Below the pieces are notes generated by a model, which was given only the letters and a program-made list of their open reading frames with translations, was not told where the DNA came from and searched no databases. A DNA stretch of 11,588 nucleotides from an uncultured Bacilli bacterium (GTDB lineage Bacteria > Bacillota_I > Bacilli_A > RF39 > UBA660). Shown in pieces: positions 1 through 4,616 of the stretch. Positions within the stretch are counted from its first letter, which is position 1, and every line of letters begins with the position of its first letter. The stretch is taken from contig CANQZL010000030.1 of assembly GCA_947628325.1 (NCBI GenBank), positions 1-11,588 of the forward strand. Direction: 5' to 3'. A program made the translations under genes and the position numbers.

Positions 1-13
1 AGTTTTTATTTTA

Positions 14-38
14 AAGACTCATCGCTAAAGCTCTACCG
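14..38 (+). other. 3' part of an unidentified plus-strand transcript, GC-richer than its surroundings
   Basis: Bases 16-60, including the terminator that follows, are about half G+C, while the flanking DNA is mostly A+T. This segment leads directly into a strong plus-strand terminator. That combination suggests the end of a structured RNA or of a leader-type transcript that starts before the window. I could not match it to a tRNA, 5S rRNA, tmRNA, T-box or riboswitch consensus, and the visible part is too short to fold with confidence. A protein gene ending here is also possible. Confidence 0.3.
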
Positions 39-66
39 AACTCCCAGACTATCTGGGAGTTTTCTT
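39..66 (+). terminator. Rho-independent terminator, plus strand
   Basis: A 9-bp perfect stem (AACTCCCAG at 39-47, CTGGGAGTT at 53-61) encloses the 5-base loop ACTAT and is followed by TTTTCTT. On the minus strand the hairpin is followed by CGGTAG rather than a T run, so it acts rightward. It is the most GC-rich stem in the window and faces the nusG terminator at 71-98. Confidence 0.75.
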
Positions 67-70
67 ACAC

Positions 71-98
71 AAAAAAATAGTACCTTAAAAGTACTATT
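71..98 (-). terminator. Intrinsic terminator of secE-nusG, overlapping the nusG stop codon
   Basis: Reading leftward, the 8-bp stem AATAGTAC (98-91) pairs with GTACTATT (83-76) around a 7-base loop and runs into seven T residues (77-71). The nusG TAG stop (96-94) lies inside the upstream arm. The stem has only two G-C pairs, so its strength depends on the T run. Confidence 0.75.
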
Positions 99-630
99 GT
101 AGTTTATTTACTTGGAATAATTCAACTTCAACAGGAGTTTCTTGTCCAAACAAATCTATTAAAACATTTAATCTGTTATTTTCAAGATCGATACTATCAA
201 CAACACCATTCATACCTTTAAATGGTCCATCAACAATAGTAACCTTATCTCCAACTTGCATTTCAGATTCAATATCAACTCTACTCATTCCCATAGTTGA
301 TAAAATGCGATCTATTTCTTGTGGCATTAATGGCGTTGGTTTAGCTTTATGTCCAGATGATCCAATAAATCCTGTTACGCCTGGTGTATTACGAACAATA
401 TACCATGCTTCATCAGACATAATCATCTCTACTAAAACATAACCAGGAAACATCTTTTTAACCTTTTCTTTTTTTACTCCATCTTTAACTTCAACTTCAG
501 TTGTTTCAGGAATAATAACTCTAAATATATTATCTTGCATTCCCATAGAAACAGCTCTTTGTTCAAGCTTTTCTTTTACTTTAGATTCATGTCCACTATA
601 AGTATTAACAACATACCATTCTTTTTCCAT
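94..630 (-). CDS. nusG: Transcription termination/antitermination factor NusG
   Basis: This 178-residue protein has the full NusG architecture. The N-terminal NGN domain (about residues 4-110) opens with EWYVVNTYSGHE and contains the conserved MFPGYVLVEM stretch (60-69) and NTPGVTGFIG (81-90). A KOW domain follows at about 125-176, with VGDKVTIVDGPFKGMNG at 126-142. NusG binds the clamp helices of RNA polymerase through the NGN domain and modulates pausing; the KOW domain contacts partners such as ribosomal protein S10 or Rho. The ATG overlaps the secE TAA by one base (TAATG), with an AAGGGG Shine-Dalgarno inside the end of secE, so the two are co-transcribed and probably translationally coupled. 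rplK and rplA normally follow nusG, but here a terminator sits on its stop codon; they may lie beyond the window edge under their own promoter. Confidence 0.97.
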   Translation of the reverse strand: MEKEWYVVNTYSGHESKVKEKLEQRAVSMGMQDNIFRVIIPETTEVEVKDGVKKEKVKKMFPGYVLVEMIMSDEAWYIVRNTPGVTGFIGSSGHKAKPTPLMPQEIDRILSTMGMSRVDIESEMQVGDKVTIVDGPFKGMNGVVDSIDLENNRLNVLIDLFGQETPVEVELFQVNKLQ

Positions 631-1094
631 TATTGAAACAACCCCTTTATGAATGCTGCTAGTAAATTTACAGCCTCAAAGAATAAACATAAAACAATAC
701 AGAAAACTATTACACAAAGAGAATACTTAACAACAGAACCAAAACTAGGCCATACTACTTTCTTAAGTTCTTTATTTACTGAAGTAAAATAACTATCTCT
801 TTTAGTTTGTTTTTTAGATTTCTTTTCTTTCTTTTTGCCATCTTTAGACTCTTCTTCAGATTCTTCTTCATCTTCTAATTCATCATCTTCAGATTCGTCT
901 TCATCTAAGTCTTCTTCTGTATCATCTACTTCTTCTATTTCTTCATCTATTTCTTCTTGTTTTTCTTTTTCTTTTAGAACTTCTTTTTCTTCTACTTTTT
1001 CTTCTACTTCTTCTTCAAGTTCTTCTTTTTTCTTTTTTGTCTTCTTAACTATTTTTTCTTCTGCTACATCTTTAACATTTTTTTTCTTTGCCAT
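630..1094 (-). CDS. secE: Preprotein translocase subunit SecE with a long charged N-terminal extension
   Basis: The C-terminal part (about residues 101-154) is a standard single-span SecE: an amphipathic helix with VNKELKKVVWP (106-116), then a hydrophobic segment at about 121-148. SecE clamps SecY in the SecYEG protein-export channel of the cytoplasmic membrane. Position between sigH and nusG supports the call. The oddity is the first 100 residues, which typical short SecE proteins (about 60 residues) lack. They fall into blocks: Lys-rich (3-23), Glu-rich with Lys (24-52), Asp/Glu-rich (about 53-84), and Lys-rich again (87-98). The region should be cytoplasmic and disordered or partly coiled coil. 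The ATG at 1094 has a GAGGTGG Shine-Dalgarno at good spacing and no stop interrupts the frame, so I take the extension as translated. The opposite strand shows a Ser-rich open frame here, which is only a composition shadow. Confidence 0.93.
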   Translation of the reverse strand: MAKKKNVKDVAEEKIVKKTKKKKEELEEEVEEKVEEKEVLKEKEKQEEIDEEIEEVDDTEEDLDEDESEDDELEDEEESEEESKDGKKKEKKSKKQTKRDSYFTSVNKELKKVVWPSFGSVVKYSLCVIVFCIVLCLFFEAVNLLAAFIKGLFQ

Positions 1095-1120
1095 AAGCCC
1101 ACCTCATATTTTTTTGTATT

Positions 1121-1141
1121 AAAAAAACACTTTTTCGTGTT
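1121..1141 (-). promoter_or_regulatory. Terminator-like hairpin in the secE leader
   Basis: On the minus strand AACAC (1141-1137) pairs with GTGTT (1130-1126) around GAAAAA and is followed by a T run ending at 1121. It lies almost at the predicted start of the secE transcript (about 1142). It is therefore more likely a 5'-end hairpin, or a second barrier to read-through from sigH, than a regulated attenuator. The stem is only 5 bp. Confidence 0.4.
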
Positions 1142-1148
1142 CAACTAG

Positions 1149-1177
1149 AATATAACATAACATTTAGATAAAAGCAA
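1149..1177 (-). promoter_or_regulatory. Promoter of secE-nusG
   Basis: On the minus strand, TTGCTT (-35, 1177-1172) is followed after 17 bases by TATATT (-10, 1154-1149). TG lies one base upstream of the -10 (TGTTATATT), making it an extended -10 promoter. It sits between the sigH terminator and secE, giving a leader of about 48 bases. Confidence 0.6.
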
Positions 1178-1180
1178 GGG

Positions 1181-1204
1181 AAAAAATTCGTTTATAACGA
1201 ATTT
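1181..1204 (-). terminator. Intrinsic terminator after sigH
   Basis: On the minus strand AAATTCGTT (1204-1196) pairs with AACGAATTT (1192-1184) around a 3-base loop, and the run of T continues to 1181. It begins two bases after the sigH TGA stop (1208-1206). Its position supports TGA being read as stop in this organism. Confidence 0.75.
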
Positions 1205-1205
1205 C

Positions 1206-1820
1206 TCACCTATTCTCTAATATCTTCTTTATTTTATTCTTAACTCTTTGAATAGTATTATCTACTTGTTTTAAATTTTTATCAAGTAAAGTAGCTATTT
1301 CATCATACTTTAAACCATTTATCATCAACGAATATACTTCATATTCACTATCAGATAAGGTATTTTTTATACTTTCCAATAATTCCTTAAATTTCTCTTC
1401 TTTTAAAATATTTTCTAAAGGATCATTTTCAGAATGATCACTAAGTAAATCCATTAAAGGTGATGCGTATTGTTGATAAACATATTCTAAACTTAAAGAT
1501 TCATTTATTATCTTATTTTTTTTACGTCCTGCTTTTATAATAGAACTTTGAAGTTTACGATCAACACACAATGTAATAAAACTTGATAATGAAGCTTCTT
1601 TATCATCTCTAAAGTTTTTTAAAGCATCAGAAAATCCAACTAAAGCATCTTGCATTAAATCATTGTATTCATATCCTAAAATTTTGGCCATTCTTAGATA
1701 TTTTTTAGTTTCAACATCGATAATATATCTATATTTTTCAAATAATAAATCTTTTGCTTCAGTAGAAGATTCATGTACCATACTTATTAATTCACTATCA
1801 CTGATATCTTGATAATTCAT
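1206..1820 (-). CDS. sigH: RNA polymerase sigma factor, SigH family
   Basis: This 204-residue sigma-70 family protein consists of region 2 (about residues 22-100) and region 4 (about 150-202). Region 2 includes FEKYRYIIDVETKKY (27-41), the core-binding stretch YNDLMQDALVGFSDALKNF (52-70) and the basic end KAGRKKNKII (96-105). Region 4 includes LSDSEYEVYSLMINGLKYDE (155-174) and the recognition helix around NLKQVDNTIQRVKNKIKK (182-199). Its order of motifs and length closely resemble Bacillus SigH, and its place between rlmB and secE is the classical sigH position. In Bacillus SigH drives early sporulation, competence and stationary-phase genes; nothing here shows whether this organism sporulates. 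The ATG has a GAGGTGAAG Shine-Dalgarno and lies 12 bases after rlmB in the lgt operon. It ends with TGA. Confidence 0.85.
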   Translation of the reverse strand: MNYQDISDSELISMVHESSTEAKDLLFEKYRYIIDVETKKYLRMAKILGYEYNDLMQDALVGFSDALKNFRDDKEASLSSFITLCVDRKLQSSIIKAGRKKNKIINESLSLEYVYQQYASPLMDLLSDHSENDPLENILKEEKFKELLESIKNTLSDSEYEVYSLMINGLKYDEIATLLDKNLKQVDNTIQRVKNKIKKILENR

Positions 1821-1832
1821 ACTTCACCTCTA

Positions 1833-2516
1833 TTACTTATTAATTATTCCATATATTAATATAGCTGCTGCTACTGAAGCATTCAAACTATTTACATGAC
1901 CATATTGAGGGATAGCCAAAATTTGATCACAATTTTCTTTTACTAAACGACTAACTCCATTTCCTTCACTACCAATTACTAATAAAACTTTATCAGCATA
2001 ACTTACATCTTTATAATTATCTCCATCCATATCAGCAGCATAAACAAAATATCCATTATTCTTAAAATCATTTATTACTTTAACTAAATTATTTACCATT
2101 GCAATATCTACATGTTCTAAAGCTCCACTACTAGTTTTCATAACTGTTGAAGTAACACTAACACTTCTATCTTTTGGTATAATAATTGACTTTATACCAG
2201 CAGCTTCACATGTTCTAATAATAGCTCCAAAATTATGAGGATCTTCTAAATGATCTAACATAACTACAACTTTATCATTATACATTGTTTTATAATCAAC
2301 ATAATCATAATCATCTATTGAAATAATAATTCCTTGATGATGCCCTTGAACCATACCATCCATTTTTTTAATATCCATAAATTCATAACTTATCTTATTT
2401 TCTTTAATGAAATTAATTATATCTTTGTCACTAAAATTATTTGCTATATAAACTTTTTTTATAGATTTAATATTATCTCGTAATTCATTAAATACATTTT
2501 TACCAAATACTTTCAC
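1833..2516 (-). CDS. rlmB: 23S rRNA 2'-O-ribose methyltransferase, RlmB family (SPOUT/TrmH)
   Basis: The product is 227 residues, somewhat shorter than the usual 240-250. An N-terminal substrate-binding domain (about 1-75) carries the GHHQGI motif at 58-63. The SPOUT catalytic domain follows with all three trefoil-knot motifs: DPHNFGAIIRTCEAAG (92-107), VIGSEGNGVSRLV (180-192) and PQYGHVNSLNASVAAAI (203-219). RlmB uses S-adenosylmethionine to methylate the ribose of G2251 in the peptidyl-transferase P loop of 23S rRNA; other TrmH-like targets cannot be excluded. The start is GTG at 2516-2514, overlapping the mrnC stop as TAGTG, with a TAGGTG Shine-Dalgarno inside the end of mrnC. The mrnC-rlmB pairing is conserved in Bacillota. 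Confidence 0.92.
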   Translation of the reverse strand: MKVFGKNVFNELRDNIKSIKKVYIANNFSDKDIINFIKENKISYEFMDIKKMDGMVQGHHQGIIISIDDYDYVDYKTMYNDKVVVMLDHLEDPHNFGAIIRTCEAAGIKSIIIPKDRSVSVTSTVMKTSSGALEHVDIAMVNNLVKVINDFKNNGYFVYAADMDGDNYKDVSYADKVLLVIGSEGNGVSRLVKENCDQILAIPQYGHVNSLNASVAAAILIYGIINK

Positions 2517-2881
2517 TACTTTTCACCTACTATAAAATTCATTATTTGTTCAATTCTTTCTCTATTATTATCAAAATATAATTTACCAATTAGAGTTTCT
2601 AAACCAGTTGCTAATCTATAAGTTATAATATCTACATTTTTCTTCCTAATTCCATTAGCATTTCGACCCCATTTAATTATCTCACATTCTTCTTCTGTTA
2701 AAAAATTACTATTATAAAGTCTTTCTAAATGTTTTCTTTGACTTTTTGCACTAACATAATCTAAACTTTTTTCTTGTAATAAAGAAACTTTACTTATACC
2801 ACTTTTTATTAAAAATTCTCTTATATACTGTTCATATATTGTATCACCCATATAAGCTAAAACTAAGGGACTATAAGTCAT
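2516..2881 (-). CDS. mrnC: Mini-ribonuclease 3 (Mini-III), 23S rRNA maturation
   Basis: This 121-residue protein is a lone RNase III catalytic domain with no double-stranded RNA-binding domain, as expected for MrnC. The signature LAYMGDTIYEQYIR is at 8-21, with the metal-binding Asp13. KSQRKHLERL follows at 47-56, and the C-terminal helix YRLATGLETLIGKLYF (88-103) carries the second acidic site. Mini-III trims both ends of 23S rRNA from the double-stranded precursor stem. I place the start at the ATG 2881-2879 rather than the TTG at 2896: the GGTGGTGA before the ATG is an ideal Shine-Dalgarno and would otherwise be coding. It overlaps rlmB by one base and lies 54 bases after lgt. Confidence 0.92.
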   Translation of the reverse strand: MTYSPLVLAYMGDTIYEQYIREFLIKSGISKVSLLQEKSLDYVSAKSQRKHLERLYNSNFLTEEECEIIKWGRNANGIRKKNVDIITYRLATGLETLIGKLYFDNNRERIEQIMNFIVGEK

Positions 2882-2935
2882 ATTTATCACCACCAATAAT
2901 TTATCACAATTATCTTAAAATGCCAATTTAACTAT

Positions 2936-3769
2936 TTATTGAGTTTTTATTTTTTTCTTAATTGTTACTTTATCTTTCTTTTCATAATAAAGACCTTTTT
3001 TTAATTTATTAAAACACAGATAAACAAATATTACAAAACCAATAGTAAACATAATAACAGATATTACTTGTGCTACTTTAAAACCATAAAACATTAAAGA
3101 ATCAGTTCTTAAAGATTCAATTAAGAAACGCCCTATACTATACCACATCATATATACACAAGTTAATTGCCCTGTTTTTAAGTATTTATAAAATTTTCTT
3201 ATTAGTAAAAGAATAATAAATCCTAGGATACACCATAATGATTCATATAAGAAAGTTGGATGATAATAAATTCCATTAATATTCATTCCTTTAATAATAA
3301 ATTCTGGTATAAATAAATGTCTTAAATTTTCTACTGTTGTAATTGGTCCATGAGCTTCTCCATTAAAGAAATTGCCCCATCTTCCTATAGCTTGAGCAAT
3401 TATTAAAGATGGTACAACTATATCAGTAATTCTAAAAGGATTTACTTTCTTTATTTTACAAAAAATTATCAAAGTAATTAAACCAGCAATAATTCCTCCA
3501 TGAATTGCTAAACCACCATTCCAAACTTCTAAAATTCCTAACAAATCATTTTTATAAAGACTCCAATTAAAAGCCACATAATAAAGCCTTGCTCCTATTA
3601 TTCCAAAGATGATTATCCAAAATGTTAAATCAAAAATAAAATCTTTTGGTAAATCAAACTTCTTACTTTCTTTTTTAGCTAATAAGTATCCTATTAGTAT
3701 TCCAAGTAATATCATTACCGAATACCATCTAATACTAAAGTTTCCTATTCTAAATATTTCTGGTTTCAT
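2936..3769 (-). CDS. lgt: Prolipoprotein diacylglyceryl transferase
   Basis: This 277-residue polytopic membrane protein has the Lgt family motifs in order: RWYSVMILLGILIGY (14-28), GARLYYVAFNW (59-69), WNGGLAIHGGIIAG (83-96), the Lgt signature GRWGNFFNGEAHG (129-141), HPTFLYES (170-177) and SIGRFLIESLRTDS (211-224). About six or seven hydrophobic spans are visible, and the C-terminus is a Lys-rich tail (257-275). Lgt moves the diacylglyceryl group of phosphatidylglycerol onto the lipobox cysteine of prolipoproteins, the first step of lipoprotein maturation. The conserved His, Arg and Glu residues are present. The ATG has a GAGGTGG Shine-Dalgarno. It is the first gene of the lgt-mrnC-rlmB-sigH operon, with its own promoter, and occupies the place where cysS stands in Bacillus. 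Confidence 0.96.
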   Translation of the reverse strand: MKPEIFRIGNFSIRWYSVMILLGILIGYLLAKKESKKFDLPKDFIFDLTFWIIIFGIIGARLYYVAFNWSLYKNDLLGILEVWNGGLAIHGGIIAGLITLIIFCKIKKVNPFRITDIVVPSLIIAQAIGRWGNFFNGEAHGPITTVENLRHLFIPEFIIKGMNINGIYYHPTFLYESLWCILGFIILLLIRKFYKYLKTGQLTCVYMMWYSIGRFLIESLRTDSLMFYGFKVAQVISVIMFTIGFVIFVYLCFNKLKKGLYYEKKDKVTIKKKIKTQ

Positions 3770-3792
3770 TAGACCACCTCTTAAGTAATCAT

Positions 3793-3801
3793 ATTATATC
3801 A
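3793..3801 (-). promoter_or_regulatory. Extended -10 promoter of the lgt operon
   Basis: The minus strand reads TGATATAAT (3801-3793), a perfect TATAAT with TG one base upstream. The next base pairs outward extend it to ATGTGTGATATAAT, identical over 14 bases to the element at 7633-7646. The -35 position (TAAAAG) is poor. Transcription should start near 3786, giving a leader of under 20 bases that contains the Shine-Dalgarno. Confidence 0.7.
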
Positions 3802-3833
3802 CACATCACAAAATACTTTTATAAACTAGCCAC

Positions 3834-3865
3834 AAAAAAAGAAATTATTATTAAAACAACTTCTT
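3834..3865 (-). terminator. Terminator of the uvrA operon, built on the stop codon of the last gene
   Basis: On the minus strand AAGAAGTTGTT (3865-3855) pairs with AATAATTTCTT (3849-3839) around a 5-base loop: 11 pairs, two of them G-T in DNA (G-U in RNA). Seven T residues follow (3840-3834). The stem starts inside the TAA stop (3866-3864) of the preceding gene. Confidence 0.65.
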
Positions 3866-4211
3866 ATTTTATATTTTCTTTTAATAACTTATATAAATCT
3901 TTATTATCAAATTCAAAATTAGTACCATTTTTTAAAATTACTTTATAAATTTCATTTAAAATAATTTCTTTTATATCACTAAGATTAAACTGATAATAAA
4001 CTTCTTTATATCTTAAATAGTCACTATTTCTCCCTATTCTTAGTATTTCTCGTGAATCATATTTATCATAATCTAAAAACAGCATTCTTTTATTAGTTAA
4101 GACTATTGAAGTTTCTTTTTCATTCTTTTCTTGTCTTATATATACATCATCAAATATAGCAATAGTTTCTTCGCCTTTTAATAATTCAAAGTTATACATA
4201 TAATCATCCAT
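3864..4211 (-). CDS. Uncharacterised small protein, possibly PH-like
   Basis: I do not recognise this 115-residue protein. It has no signal peptide or membrane span and appears to be mostly beta strands followed by a C-terminal helix (about 103-114). Residues 13-52 (EETIAIFDDVYI then IVLTNKRMLFLDYD) and 72-100 (YYQFNLSDIKEI then YKVILKNGTNFEF) recall bacterial PH/GRAM-like domains, in which an LTNKR-type strand is common; this is a pattern impression only. It is the last gene of the uvrA transcript, 23 bases after the neighbouring gene and directly before the terminator. The first ATG lies one base after the only AGGA, too close for normal initiation. The in-frame ATG at 4199 (Met5), 12 bases after AGGA, may be the real start. 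Confidence 0.7.
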   Translation of the reverse strand: MDDYMYNFELLKGEETIAIFDDVYIRQEKNEKETSIVLTNKRMLFLDYDKYDSREILRIGRNSDYLRYKEVYYQFNLSDIKEIILNEIYKVILKNGTNFEFDNKDLYKLLKENIK

Positions 4212-4221
4212 TCCTAATTAC

Positions 4222-4255
4222 AATATATCATATATTATTGCTTTTTTAAACTTTT
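4222..4255 (-). promoter_or_regulatory. Possible internal promoter before the last gene of the uvrA operon
   Basis: The minus strand has TGATATATT (4230-4222), an extended -10, with TTTAAA 17 bases upstream of the hexamer. It falls in the 23-base gap between the two small genes and inside the end of the upstream one. The predicted transcript would have a leader of only a few bases before Met1, or about 16 before Met5. Confidence 0.35.
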
Positions 4256-4609
4256 TAATAACTTAACTAATTCCATAAAGTTATCTGGATATTTCAAAGC
4301 TCCACTTTTATGATAATAAGTATCAAATTCATCATAGAAAGATAATCGCCATAATAAAGACATCGGTTTATGATCTTTAGATTTATCTGGCCAATAATCA
4401 AATTCATCTAAATCTTCATAAGTCCATACTATATTTTCAATTTTATTTTCTAAATCATTTGTCATAGAATATTCATATAACTCACCATTAACATCTATAA
4501 CTTTTTCTTCTAAGTTGATAATAATATAATTCATATCTTTATATTCTAATTCAATTCTTTTAATTTTAGGCTTGTTATTAACTTGTTTTTTTACATCTAA
4601 TTCAACCAT
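4235..4609 (-). CDS. Uncharacterised small protein downstream of uvrA
   Basis: I cannot name this 124-residue, soluble-looking protein. The N-terminal third alternates charged and hydrophobic residues (IELEYKDMNYIIINLEEKVI at 19-38). The middle is very acidic and aromatic (ENIVWTYEDLDEFDYWPDK, 58-76). The C-terminal part (87-123) has WRLSFYDEFDTYYHKSGALK and then YPDNFMELVKLLKSL, which looks like a strand pair and a closing helix. It starts eight bases after the uvrA stop, and that TAG is part of its own Shine-Dalgarno (TAGGTGAATAATG), so its translation is tied to the end of uvrA. A link to excision repair is possible from position alone; no catalytic motif supports it. Confidence 0.75.
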   Translation of the reverse strand: MVELDVKKQVNNKPKIKRIELEYKDMNYIIINLEEKVIDVNGELYEYSMTNDLENKIENIVWTYEDLDEFDYWPDKSKDHKPMSLLWRLSFYDEFDTYYHKSGALKYPDNFMELVKLLKSLKKQ

Positions 4610-4616
4610 TATTCAC

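Noticed and set aside
20..60. Partial tRNA on the minus strand (CGGTAGAGC resembles a D-arm)
   Set aside because: The D-loop would be only four bases, no anticodon arm follows, and the preceding hairpin is incompatible with an acceptor stem.
835..1090. Nucleotide repeat array or CRISPR-like structure in secE
   Set aside because: The TTCTTCT-like repetition is a codon effect of the acidic/lysine blocks; there are no constant repeats with unique spacers.
835..1122. Plus-strand Ser/Phe-rich open frame opposite secE
   Set aside because: It is the complement of the Glu/Lys/Asp-rich SecE extension (GAA/GAT become TTC/ATC), has no Shine-Dalgarno and runs into the secE promoter region; a composition shadow.
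1206..1208. UGA read as tryptophan (Mycoplasma-type code)
   Set aside because: All long genes are intact with TGG for Trp, and the sigH TGA is followed at once by a terminator; read-through would add only 14 codons running through that hairpin.
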